The notes beneath the pieces are model-generated. The model did no database searches and was not told the DNA's origin. It saw nothing but the letters and a program-made list of their open reading frames with translations. A DNA stretch of 64,000 bases from Azolla caroliniana (taxonomy: Eukaryota > Polypodiophyta): contig JBHGNT010000021.1 of NCBI GenBank assembly GCA_043228905.1, positions 8,370,001 through 8,434,000 of the forward strand. The letters run 5' to 3'. The position numbers and the translations under genes were made by a program. Every line of letters starts with the position of its first letter. Positions within the stretch are counted from its first letter, which is position 1. Positions 31,513-42,458 of the stretch are shown here, piece after piece.

Positions 31513-32910
31513 CTCCCCCTTAAGCTCAACTTGAGGTCGGATCGTAGTGTCAGTCTCCATGACAGCCGGTCCTTCCACCCGGCTCCTTCTGGCGTCACTC
31601 TGCCGCGCCCCTTTTGATTCTACGTGCCTCGACCTCCTCGGTTGGCTTGTCTACTCATTAGGCCCAATTCAGCTCCCTCGTTGTTGTGACTTCGGAGCTT
31701 GCCGATTCGCCGATTCCTTCGTGTTGGCATCGACTTTCGCTGCCTTCTCGTCCTCTTGGCCTTGAATTGATCCGGTTCTTCCGAATGCTACATATATCCA
31801 GAGGTGGATCGGCGATCTGATGCATCGTCGGCCCAGTCGGCATGGGTGTAGCCGACTAGCTCTTCGGTTATACCATGCTGGTATAACAGTCCCCAGTCCT
31901 TCGTGCCACTCACATATCGCAAAATTCGATGCACGCACAGAAGGTGCTCCACGGTCGGCTTCTGTATATATTGGCTGATCACGCCAACTGGATAGTTGAT
32001 GTCGGGTCGGGTGATTGTCAAATATATAAGGCTTCCGACGATTTGTCGGAACCGCTTCTCATCACAGGCCGGTTCGGAGTTGGGACGGAGCTTCTGGTTC
32101 CGGTCCAGGGGTGTGGAGATCAGTCGGCATTACATCATGCCGAACTTATACAGCATATTCAACACATAGTGTCTTTGTGAGAGCAATATGCCATTGAGGG
32201 TTCGGATCACCTCGATCCCAAGGAAATAGTGAAGGTCCTCCAGGTCCTTCATCTCAAATGCATCCGACAACTGGGACTTGACTCGGCTAATTTCATCAAG
32301 TCCGGGTTCGGTGATGACGAGATCATCCACATACAACAAGATGCAAACCAGATCGTCCGGACCATGCCGGATGAACAACGAAGAGTCGGACTTGGAGACC
32401 GCAAACCCCATCTGACGCAACCGGTGCGTGATCTTCGCATTCCAAGCTCGGGGGGCTTGCTTCAGGCCATAAAGTGACTTCTTCAAATGGCATACAGCCG
32501 ACTCATTCGTCTCTGACTGGAAACCGGGGGGGTTGGGTCATAAAGACCTCTTCTTCAAGATCGCCTTGAAGAAATGCATTCTTCACGTCCATCTGGTGAA
32601 GATGCCACCCCCTTGCCGCAGCAATCACCAGCACCACATGAACCGTTGCCATCTTCGCTACCGGAGCGAAGGTCTCGTCATAGTCAATTTCGTGGGTCTT
32701 CGTGTATCCCTTCACCACTAACTGGGCCTTGTACCAGTTAACTGAATCGTCGGCATTCTACTTTACCTTGTACACCCACTTACATCCGATCGGTTTACAA
32801 TGACGGGGAGGGTCAACTAGGTCCCATGTGTCGTTAGCATCAAGTGCCCGCATTTCTTCCTCCATAGCGGCACACGCATTTCTTCCTCCATAGCGGCACA
32901 TCAAACAGGT
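31513..32910 (-). pseudogene. Copia G pol: reverse transcriptase and part of RNase H
   Basis: In minus sense: linker end and RT start (MEEEMRALDANDTWDLVDPPRHCKP..., 32750-32890), [25 protein letters not shown] (first Asp), SLYGLKQAPRAWNAKI, CILLYVDDLVIT (YVDD intact, about 32315-32350), LHYFLGIEVIRT. RNase H starts at 31788-32021 (GYTHADWADDASDRRSTSGYM), but its C-terminal half is deleted next to the LTR. Stops at several points. Same family as K and L. Confidence 0.85.
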
Positions 32911-32920
32911 ATACCATACT

Positions 32921-33608
32921 GTAGCTAATAAGCTTAGTCTTTTCTAATTAGCTATCCTACTAGCTAATTAGCTACTGGCAGCTAATGAGCTACTAGCTAA
33001 TTAGCTATCCTAGTAGCTAATTAGCTATGGTACTAGCTAATTAGCTAGTACCATAGTTGTGTAAAAAAGCTAAATAGCTATCCTACTAGCTAATTAGCCA
33101 CTGGCAACTAATTAGTTATCCTAGTAACTAATTAGCTACTGCCATAGTTGTGTAAAGTAGCTAATAAGATATCCTAGTAGCTAATTAGCTATGGTACTAG
33201 CTAATTAGCTAGTACCATAGTTGTGTAAAAAAGCTAATTAGCTATCCTACTAGCTAATTAGCTACTCGCAACTAATTAGCTATCCTAGTAGCTAATTAGC
33301 TACTGGCAACTAAATAGCTATCCTACTAGCTAATTAGCTATCATAGTAGCTAATTAGCTACTGACATAGTTGTGTAAAGTAGCTAATAAGCTATCCTAGT
33401 AGCTAATTAGCTACTGGCAGCTAATTAGCTATCCGAGTAGCTAATTAGCTACTGGCAGCTAATTAGTTGTCCTAGTAGCTAATAAGCTATCCTAGCTACT
33501 ACATAGTTGAGAAAGTAGCTAATTAGCTTTCATTGTAGCTAATTAGCTATCCTAGCTACCACCATAGTTAGTAAAGTAGCTAATTAGCTATCCTAGCTAC
33601 TACCATAG
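32921..33608. repeat. Palindrome array TAGCTAATTAGCTA, part 1
   Basis: Dense tandem array in which the perfect 14-bp palindrome TAGCTAATTAGCTA alternates with short spacers (TCCTAG, CTGGCA, CATAGTTGTGTAAA). It is continuous with 40611-41745: the Gypsy element H inserted at a CATAG in the array and duplicated it. It is not coding. Confidence 0.92.
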
Positions 33609-34063
33609 TATTATAGATCTAGGTACTAAAGTAAGCTTAAGATAAGGATAAAGAAATGAAAGATAGAAAGGAGAAAGAGAAAGAAGGGTGCCGATCCACC
33701 CGACCACCCCCGAGCGAAGGGATCGAGACGGACTCGAGCCTCGATCGGCGTCCCATACCACTGCTGTGGCATCGAGTCGTACCTGGTGCTGGCGCGCTCG
33801 CTACAAGAGTTGACCCACCACATGAGCAGAGTCTCGATGTAGTCAAAAGATGATCAAATGAAGGTAGCTAGGCCTCTTATTTATAGCGATACCCAAGGCC
33901 CCCAGGCAAGTTCACACTTGACCTAATGGGTTGTCTCAATCCCGAGGATTAAAAGTAATCCTCCCCTTCTTTACACTCTCGTTTAACCCTCACACTTATC
34001 CACGTGTATAGAATACTACGGTAAATTCTTACCACGGGATATTATATGGTCATGCCCGTAACA
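33609..34063 (-). repeat. 3' LTR of element H (455 bp)
   Basis: Very similar to 40161-40605; the main difference is a CCCGACCA-like insertion near 33700 plus a few substitutions. In minus sense it starts TGTTACGGGCATG after the purine tract AGAGGGGGAGTA. It contains TATAAATAAGAGG (about 33866-33882, minus strand). Confidence 0.9.
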
Positions 34064-34883
34064 TACTCCCCCTCTTTAAAACATTGCACTCTTGCAATGA
34101 AAAGTTAGGGAAGTTAGTTCTAAGAGTATTTTCGCATTCCCATGTGGCATCTTTTATTGATTTATCCATCCATTTTATTTTGAATTCTCGGATTTCTTTA
34201 GTATGTAATTTTTTTGTTTTAACATCGAGAATTCTTTCTGGTACATGTGATTTAGAAGATAGTTCTTCAGAAGTAACCAGAGTTTCAGTCGTAACTGTAT
34301 TGTCGCCAGAACCTAGAAGTTCTTTTAGACGACTCACATGAAAGACTGGATGAATTCCGACACCATCGGGAAGAGCGAGACGATAGGCTGATGACCCAAT
34401 GCGTTTGAGGACTGTAAAAGGTCCACAAAACCGTGGGGCTAACTTAGCGCACTTACCCGTAGACAATGTCTTAGAATTGTGAGGTACACGTAAAAATACC
34501 TTCTGTCCAAGGTTGAATACACGAGGTTGCCTATGATGATCGGCATAAAAACGCGCTCTATCTTGAGCTGTTTTTATATTATCTCGTGCAATATGCAACA
34601 TATCTTGCATATCCCGAAGAAAGTTTTGCGTACTTCGCAACTCATCATGATGTATATTAACATCAATCGGGGCTCGTGGCTGAAAACCATACATCAACAT
34701 AAAAGGACTATATCCCGTCGACGTATGCTTGGAGCTGTTATAAGCAAACTCCAAAATTGGGAGATAACGTTCCCATTTTGTTGGTTTTGCACCAACGTAT
34801 GCTCGAAGCATGTCCTCAATAATTTGATTTACTCGTTCTGTCTGTCCATCGGATTGAGGATGATCCGTGGAACTCATGCTCAA
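34050..34883 (-). pseudogene. Element H integrase C-terminal half and chromodomain
   Basis: Starts after the in-frame stop in the core. It contains HPQSDGQTERVNQ with the catalytic Glu, the helix FAYNSSKHTSTGYSPFMLMYG, the C-terminal barrel (VFNLGQKVFLRV, FCGPFTVLKRIGSSAYRLALP, HPVFHVSRLKELLG) and a chromodomain near the C-terminus (PERILDVKTKKLHTKEIREFKIKW, DATWECENTLRTNFPNF). The chromodomain aromatic positions are partly kept. Its frame ends inside the LTR start. Confidence 0.88.
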
Positions 34884-34913
34884 CGTAGTTTCTAACTTCT
34901 TAAAGACTTGTGT

Positions 34914-35516
34914 CTAGAAGTCACTAGTAAACTTTGGATCTCGATCACTCACGATATCCATCGGTAACCCATAAAAACGAAACAATTCGTCAACGAATTG
35001 GTAAGCCAATTCAGGAGCTGTTACCGTGGTTTTAGTAGCAATAAATCTGGCCATTTTAGTTAGTCGATCAACGACAACCCAGATGGCATCATGACCTTTT
35101 TGGGTGCGAGGAAGGCTAACAATAAAATCCATGGATATACTTTCCCACTTATTATTGGGAATGTCCAAGGGATGTAAAAGTCCTACGGCTTTAAGTCGCT
35201 CGGCTTTGTTAACCTGACATTGGTGACATTTAGTCACATAGCTATGTATGTCAGGACGCATCTTAGGCCAATAAAATTGAGTGGAGATGAGAACGAGTGT
35301 ACGATGTATTCCAGGGTGCCCTGCTGAGGGTGCATCATGGCATTCAAAAAGAATCCTCTTTTTGACCTCGGGTAAATCTGGAACACAAACCTTCCCATTA
35401 CGGTAGAGCAAACCGTTAGCAATGTGGAAGTATTCCTTCGAGGATGTGGTGGTGTCTGTTCCAGACTCAACTCTTGCCCAGTATTTTGCGAAATAACTGT
35501 CATCAGGATACTTTCC
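34914..35516 (-). pseudogene. Element H integrase N-terminal half
   Basis: Zinc-binding H2C2 (ECHDAPSAGHPGIHRT, HSYVTKCHQCQVNK) and catalytic core with SMDFIVSLP (first Asp), VVVDRLTKMARF and IVSDRDPKFTSDF (second Asp). The frame stops at 34914-34916 (TAG) where relatives have Trp, and the core continues at 34883. Upstream it is separated from RNase H by a TGA (35517-35519). Confidence 0.88.
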
Positions 35517-36617
35517 TCAAAGGTGATCATAAAGATCTGATGATATTGCAGTGAAGCTAAGCATGTTAACTTCACGGATGCGACTTAGTGCATCAGCGAC
35601 AGTGTTCATGGAACCTGTACGATATCGTATGGAAAAATCAAAGTCCTGGATGAGATCAGCCCATCGTGCCTTACGACCTTTCAGGTCTTGTTGGTCACAA
35701 AAATATTTCAAGGACTCGTGGTCCGTAGTTACCACAAAGTGATTTCCATAAAGATAATGGTGCCATGTTTTGAGCGCATGTATAACTGCAAATAATTCCT
35801 TTTCTTGAACGGTATACCGACATTGAGCAGAATCAAGTTTCTTACTCTCGAATGCTATTGGTTTACCATCTTGATACAAGACAGCACCTATAGCATAATC
35901 GCTTGCATCGGTTTCAACCTCAAAAGGTTTTGAAGGATTGGGTAAAAGAAGTGAAGGAGCCTTGCAAACCAGGTCCTTGAGTTCCTTAAAGGCAAGGTCT
36001 AGTGTAGCATTCCACACAATAGGTTTTGTAGACTTACGCATTTGACCTTTTAAAAGATCAGTAAACGGCGTCGTCAATTGGGAGTAATTACGAAGAGACT
36101 TTCGCAAAAACCCCACAAAACCAAGGAATGATCGAACTTCTTGAATATTCCGAAGAGTGGGCCAGAGCTTGATTTTCTCAATGCGAGAAGGATCAATTTC
36201 AACTCCTCGTTCGGTTATGCGATGTCCTAGATAAGTAATTGATTTCTTGAAGAACTCACATTTTGAGATCTTCGCATAAAATTGTTTGTCACGCAATGTT
36301 TGTAAAACAAAGCGGACATGTCTAGCATGTTCTTGTAATGTACGGCTATAAACTAAAATATCATCCAAGAAAATAACGACAAATTTTCCAAGTTGTTCTC
36401 GGAAAATGTCATTCATTTCTTGTTGAAAAGTAGCCGGAGCATTGGTCAAAACAAAAGGCATAACCAAAAACTCGTAATGGCCATAGCGCGTACAAAATGC
36501 CGTTTTAGGAACATCGTCCTCACTTATTCGTATTTGATGGTAGCCAGTACGGAGATCAAGTTTCGTAAAATACCGAGCTCCCTGGAGACGGTCAATTAGA
36601 TCGTCAGCTCGGGGCAA
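35517..36617 (-). pseudogene. Element H reverse transcriptase and RNase H
   Basis: A 366-codon frame: [28 protein letters not shown] (first Asp), [14 protein letters not shown] (catalytic DD intact), [18 protein letters not shown] (thumb), [16 protein letters not shown] (RNase H first Asp), [27 protein letters not shown] and [10 protein letters not shown]. It is complete except for the frameshift at its N-terminus (near 36610-36640), which detaches it from the Gag-protease frame, and the TGA at its end. Confidence 0.9.
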
Positions 36618-38472
36618 TGGATACGAATTCTTTATTCAAGCGTCGGTAATTAATACACATACGCCATGTGCCCTCTTTATTTTTAACCAAGAGAACTGGT
36701 GCACCCCATGGAGATTTACTATAACGTATATAACCCATTCGTAAATAGTCCTTGAGTTGCTTAGATACCTCATCTTCTTCGGATCGACTTAAGCGATACG
36801 GAGGTATACTTATTGGTGCAACACCAGGTACAATATCTATACGATGGTCTATATTACGTTTAGGAGGTAACCCATCAAGTAGTTCACTTGGAAAAACATC
36901 ATGAAAATCATTTAAGATTTCATCAAGTTGTTTTTGTTCAAAATATGTTAATTGAATCGGGACATTATCGATATTGTAAACGTGAATGTCCGGATCAAGT
37001 ACACAATAATATAACGTAGAACAAGACAACTCGGATATTGATGGACACGAGGAAACAATCGAGAGGGATTGTTTTTTTACACATTGAATAAAATGCGTAC
37101 AATCGTTCAGTACAAAAGAAATGGAATGACGAACCCAATCAATAAATAAAGAAGAGTTTTTATTATAAAACCAGGGATAACCCAGTATTACATCGGTGGT
37201 ACAAAGATTCATTACATGGAAGTCTACTTCCTCTATATAAGTATCAATAGAAATTCCTAATGAATGAATCGCCCCGTTGATGTATTGTACTCTTCCATCA
37301 GCCAAGTGCACCGTGTAGGTGTGATCACTTACGGTGGGTTGGATTCCCCATATCTGAACCAAACGATCATTCACAAAATTGTGTGAGCTTCCCGAATCAA
37401 ATAAAAATTGTACGGGAGATCCATTGATATACCCGTTTGCACGTAGTAAATCATTGGGACCCAATACATAGTGAGGGAAAGAACATTGACAATTACTTAA
37501 ATGATGTGTATAGACCTGAAGGACATTAGGAATCTGACCTTTATGGTTTGCAGCTTTAGCTTTGTTGTCGTGCTCTTTCCGTTGGAGCCTTCGACATTGA
37601 TCTTTTGTATGACCCTTCTTTTTGCAGAATACACAAAAAGGATGTTGTCGCTTACAATCGCGATCCAGGAATTCGTTGGGTGTCTTGCGTTTCCCAACAA
37701 ATTGCGACTGCTTAGTCCCAGGCGCTTCGTTGGGTTTGTTATGGTCCTTCTTCGAAGTGCGTTGATAGCGAAGAACTATTTCAACGGCCTCTTCGAAGGA
37801 TTTTGGATCCTTATCGTGCACTATCCAGTGATAGTCCGAATTGGGGATGCCATTGACAAAACAAGCTATCAACCAATTGTCCCCTTCTAGACCCGATTTT
37901 TGGATTTGGGTTCTAGCATGGTGAACATAGTCTTCTAGCGAGGAAAATTTCCTGCTAGAGAGGTTCATTAAAGCTTGTGCTGCCTCGGTTCGAGAGGGAG
38001 GTTGCAGAAATTGGCCCTTAAAAACCGTGACAAAATCTGTCCAGGTATCGGGCAATTTCCCCATAGTACGGAGGCCACGCCACCAGGCGGCGGCCTTACC
38101 CCCGAGTTCTCGGCCGACATATGCAATCTTCGTACTATCTGGCGTGGGATAGAGCTCAAAATGAGACTCCCATCGTCCCAGCCATGTGCAGATTGCTTCT
38201 TCGGTTCTTTCCTTTTTGTCTCCCGTAAATGGCTTAACGACAAATGATGGTTCACCTTGTCGCTCATCAGGTCTATTAGTCTCACGTTGTAGACTAATGA
38301 CATGTGCCTCAAGAGCACTCTGAGATTGCCGAAGTTCGGTCATCTGTTGAGCGGTGAAACTAAGGTATTGGGTTATTTGTGCCAAATACATCTCAGTGGA
38401 CATTTGTCCAGGAGGATTCCCTTGAGTTGCTTCCGCTTGAGCGGATGACATGGGGTCGTTAATTTGAGCCAT
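36604..38472 (-). pseudogene. Element H Gag, protease and RT entry
   Basis: A 622-codon frame. N-terminus MAQINDPMSSAQAEATQ; coiled coil about residues 30-65; Gag domain 80-240 (FTGDKKERTEEAICTWLGRWESHF, AAAWWRGLR, FKGQFLQP); zinc knuckle CVFCKKKGHTKDQC near 283-296; protease FLFDSGSSHNFVNDRL near 358-374 and VILGYPWF; RT entry [53 protein letters not shown]. It ends by frameshift shortly after. ATG at 38470-38472 suits the start: it is the first Met and sits after a long leader. Confidence 0.9.
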
Positions 38473-38920
38473 TAAAGATTATTTCTGGAAAAGAAATAGG
38501 ATAAGGTCAGAGAGATAGTCATAATATCATGTCGTGATGTAAACATATCATGGGCGAGCATTAATCGATATCATTATCTCACGTCAATACCCCTCTAGAC
38601 GTATGAGATGAGGTTCAAGATCAGGTTACTATGGTAACACAAAGGTGTTTTAAAAACCATGGGGGTGACAAATAAATGTCTTTCCCTTATCTCTATATCG
38701 ATTTTTTCATGGTGGCTCCCCGAGGCTCAACCATGTATGTTCGCGTCATGAATAGTTTATACACGAAAAAAATGTTAACAATAAACTATGTTTCGGTGCC
38801 CACATAAGTGGTTTCGGCTCTTTAAGTCCTATTACGAGGACCCCGAGGTGCACTTAGACCTTAAGTCTAAACATGTGTTATAGTCATATGTATCAAGGAT
38901 GTTGTATGGTCTTTGTCATA

Positions 38921-38969
38921 TTTGAACTCGAGACCTCGAGAACAAATACATTAAACACTTGAGCCAACC
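38921..38969 (-). repeat. tRNA-like relic in the leader of element H
   Basis: Minus-strand A-box-like GGTTGGCTCAAGTGTTTAA (38951-38969) and B-box-like GGTCTCGAGTTCAAA (38921-38935). Not a complete tRNA. Confidence 0.4.
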
Positions 38970-39660
38970 AAGTAAGTTGCTCTTCTCGAATGCTTAATGT
39001 TTGATGCGTATAAGAGATATGCGAGGCAATTGATCATATATGTTTTTTTAAAAGAACATATATGTCAAGGGTCCTTATTTCGCCCTCATTTACCAAAACT
39101 ATGTTGGTACGTTACCTAACCTCAAGTCTCGTAATTACGATGGCATACGCCAAAGTGCAACCTAATGGTCAAGCCAAATGAGCCCTTGTTTCGTAGTAGG
39201 CTCACGTGGGCCATCACATGGTCACGTCATTACGAATGCCTCTCATAAGAACGAGCTCATGGTGGCATCGTATCCATGTAACGAGGGAGGGATGTTGGAT
39301 ACGTGCGTCATTGGAGCGACCTCACTTGAAGTGGGTCAAGCCCTACGTACTCAACATCATTTTGGCTATTGGCGTTTCTTTACGTAACGAAATCGAGGTC
39401 ATCAACGGGGTTATCAACAATAAAAAATTGTTGAAAAAGGGATGGTGACAACGCCATTCTCACAAAAATGTGAGGACGGCCACCAACATCCTTTTCCCGA
39501 CCATGACAACTTTCGATATAATCACGTAATTACGAATATACACATATGTTTACTTATCACATATATACGATCAAATACGTATATATGTGACCACATATGC
39601 CTATATTAAACATATCGTTATAGTAAATAGCCACAAATGATGTGATCGAGATACGTAATC

Positions 39661-39903
39661 GAGGTATATACCTCTATGCACACGAAACATCCACAAATAA
39701 GAGATCATCGTAATACGCAATGGAGGTATTGACCTCTTACGCATACGAGACCAAACGCATATCGTTTACAACAAATCAAGGTATTAAACTCATACGCAAA
39801 CGTAACATATGTTCGTGAACGTAATACGTAATTGAGGTATTAACCTCGTACGCATACGACACTCATCACATATTATTAATATGTCAAACGAGGTATTGAC
39901 CTC
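39661..39903. repeat. Five tandem hairpin repeats, 55-62 bp apart
   Basis: GAGGTATATACCTC (39661-39674), GAGGTATTGACCTC (39723-39736), a decayed CAAGGTATTAAACTC (about 39778-39792), GAGGTATTAACCTC (39834-39847) and GAGGTATTGACCTC (39890-39903). Most are followed by an ACGCATACGA-type word. Confidence 0.85.
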
Positions 39904-40149
39904 GTGCACATATGTAAACGTTTTAGATAATCAATTAAAGACCACTACAACATCATTAACTTAATTAAAAAAATTACATATAAACTAAACACATGATTAG
40001 ATGGGAGAAGAGAGAATAGAAAGAAAAATTATGGAAAGAGTTACCGAAGTTCTTTGTTGATCGTTGTCTAGATCAAGGCCAACCGCACAATGATCAATCA
40101 GCATCAATCAAAAGACAAATGAAAAACAAAGAAACATTAGTACAAAAAT

Positions 40150-40160
40150 CTGATACCAAA
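40150..40160 (-). promoter_or_regulatory. Primer binding site of element H
   Basis: Minus sense TTTGGTATCAGATTTTT directly after the 5' LTR; ten bases (TGGTATCAGA) match the initiator Met tRNA primer site. Confidence 0.75.
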
Positions 40161-40605
40161 TATTCTAGATCTAGGTACTAAAGTAAGCTTAAGATAAGGA
40201 TAAAGAAATGAAAGATAGAAAGGAGAAAGAGAAAGAAGGGTGCCGATCCACCCGAGCGAAGGGATCGAGACGGACTCGAGCCTCGATCGGCGTCCCATAC
40301 CACCGCCGTGGCGTCGAGTCGTACCTGGTGCTGGCGCGCTCGCTACAAGAGTTGACCCACCACACGAGCAGAGTCTCGATGTAGTCAAAAGATGATCAAA
40401 TGAGGGTAGCTAGGCCTCTTATTTATAGCGATACCCAAGGCCCCCAGGCAAGTTCACACTTGACCTAATGGGTTGTCTCAATCCCGAGGATTAAAAGTAA
40501 TCCTCCCCTTCTTTACACTCTCGTTTAACCCTCACACTTATCCACGTGTATAGAATACTACGGTAAATTCTTACCACGGGATATTATATGGTCATGCCTG
40601 TAACA
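40161..40605 (-). repeat. 5' LTR of element H (445 bp)
   Basis: Partner of 33609-34063. In minus sense it runs TGTTACAGGCATG to CTAGAATA, so the 3' border is TA rather than CA. Confidence 0.9.
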
Positions 40606-40610
40606 CATAG

Positions 40611-41745
40611 TTAGTAAAGTAGCTAATTAGCTACCATAGTAGCTAATTAGCTATCCTAGCTACTACCATAGTTGTGTAAAGTAGCTAATAAGCTATCCTA
40701 CTAGCTAATTAGCTATCCTAGTAGCTAATTAGCTATGGTACTAGCTAATTAGCTAGTACCATAGTTGTGTAAAAAAGCTAATTAGCTATCCTACTAGCTA
40801 ATTAGCCACTGGCAACTAATTAGCTACTGCCATAGTTGTGTAAAGTAGCTAATAAGCTATCCTAGTAGCTAATTAGCTACTAGCAGCTAATTAGCTATCC
40901 TAGTAGCTAATTAGCTATCCTACTAGCTAATTAGCTAGTACCATAGTTGTGTAAAAAAGCTAATTAGCTATCCTACTAGCTAATTAGCTACTGGCAACTA
41001 ATTAGCTATCCTAGTAGCTAATTAGCTATCCTACTAAATAATTAGCTGCTGGCAACTAATTAGCTATCGTACTAGCGAATTAGCTATCCTAGTAGCTAAT
41101 TAGCTACTGGCAACTAATTAGCTATCCTACTAGCTAATTAGCTATCATAGTAGCTAATTAGCTACTGCCATAGTTGTGTAAAGTAGCTAATAAGCTGTCC
41201 TAGTAGCTAATTAGCTACTGGCAGCTAATTAGCTATCCTAGTAGCTAATTAGCTACTGGCAGCTAATTAGCTGTCCTAGTAGCTAATAAGCTATCCTAGC
41301 TACTACATAGTTGAGAAAGTAGCTAATTAGCTTTCATTGTAGCTAATTAGCTGTCCTAGCTACTACCATAGTTAGTAAAGTAGCTAATTAGCTATCCTAG
41401 CTACTACCATAGTTAGTAAAGTAGCTAATTAGCTATCCTAGCTACTACCATAGTTAGTAAAGTAGCTAATTAGCTATCCTAGCTACTACCATAGTTAGTA
41501 AAGTAGCTAATTAGCTATCCTAGCTACTACCATAGTTGAGTAAAGTAGCTAATTAGCTATCCTAGCTACTACCATAGTTGAGTAAAGTAGCTAATTAGCT
41601 ATCCTAACTACTACCATAGTTGAGTAAAGTACCTAATTAGCTATCATACTAGCTAATTAGCTATCGTACTAGCTAATTAGCTATCCTAGCTTCTACCATA
41701 GTTTAGTAAAGTAGCTAATTAGCTATCCTAAATAACTATCATGTT
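40611..41745. repeat. Palindrome array TAGCTAATTAGCTA, part 2
   Basis: Continuation of 32921-33608. Near 41340-41620 it resolves into higher-order units of about 62 bp (CTACTACCATAGTTAGTAAAGTAGCTAATTAGCTATCCTAG). The right end is close to a possible 3' splice site (TTATTGTAG, ends 41752) of the gene that follows. Confidence 0.92.
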
Positions 41746-41752
41746 ATTGTAG

Positions 41753-42290
41753 AATCTTGTGGATTAAGGACGGCACATGATGTGTCTGGTGCTGATGATG
41801 CTGCAACAGATGAGGATACTACTGCCAATGTGGCTGAAAGTAAGAGTCCTGCTATCACATCTCCTTCAGATCAGCTGCACCCTATTCTTTTGGAACAGTG
41901 TACTGAATTAGGCAACGATGTGAAATGCCATGAAATAGTGGAAACAACATGTAAAACTGAGGTTCACAACAACAGTGTTTATGAACACTTGATGCAACAT
42001 TTCTTCGAGTCTCAAGACCTTGATTCCACCCCACCGAGCCCAACTACTGAAAATGTCCAAACAGATCCCTCTGTACTTGAAAAGCTAGTTCAAGAAACGG
42101 CTGATGTGCAATTAGCTGCTGAGGCGATGGGAAGGTTGTCGGAGGAGGACACACTTGCGCATTGGGTGAAAGAAGCAAGGCTAAATGGGGAACCAACCAG
42201 AAAAAGGCTGAAGAAGGGGCCACGATCGGGAACAAGACCAGTTACTCGGTCAAGGGGCCCAGACGTAGTGGAGCGAAATACTGTTTAGTT
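41753..42290 (+). CDS. Acidic N-terminal exon or ORF of the HAD-like gene
   Basis: The frame is open from a possible 3' splice site (TTATTGTAG, ends 41752) to TAG at 42286-42288. It has no ATG near its left end in frame (the first is at about residue 70), so an upstream exon beyond the repeat array is likely. It encodes an acidic, low-complexity protein (SGADDAATDEDTTANVAESK, QDLDSTPPSPTTENVQTDPS) ending in a basic nuclear-localisation-like RKRLKKGPRSGTRPVTRSRG. The word VAESK recurs at the start of the next ORF, which hints at exon duplication or one spliced product. I found no donor of compatible phase that joins them cleanly. Function unknown. Confidence 0.55.
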
Positions 42291-42458
42291 GGATATAATT
42301 GTTAGCTTAGGGATTTTGCTAGGGTTTTATGAAGTTTTACTATCCTGTTGGACAAGTAAAACCTCAGATTGGTTGTTGCTTGATCCACATTATGTAATGG
42401 AACTCTATGATGTTTTTCCAAGATAATTTGAAGAGTGTTGTTCTATGACTGAAACTCT

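Larger units (their letters stand above)
38473..40160 (-). other. Leader of element H, non-coding, with hairpin repeats
   Basis: 1.7 kb between 5' LTR and gag without a credible frame. It holds a tandem set of GAGGTATTGACCTC hairpins (39661-39903), a tRNA-like relic (38921-38969) and a primer site next to the LTR. Long leaders of this kind usually carry packaging signals; the role here is unproven. Confidence 0.6.
33609..40605 (-). mobile_element. Complete chromodomain Gypsy element H (6,997 bp)
   Basis: Two LTRs (33609-34063 and 40161-40605), a perfect target duplication CATAG (33604-33608 and 40606-40610), primer site, 1.6-kb leader, gag-pol and chromodomain. Few lesions separate it from an open frame: one frameshift and two stops. 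The insertion splits the palindrome array, so it is younger than the array. Confidence 0.93.
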
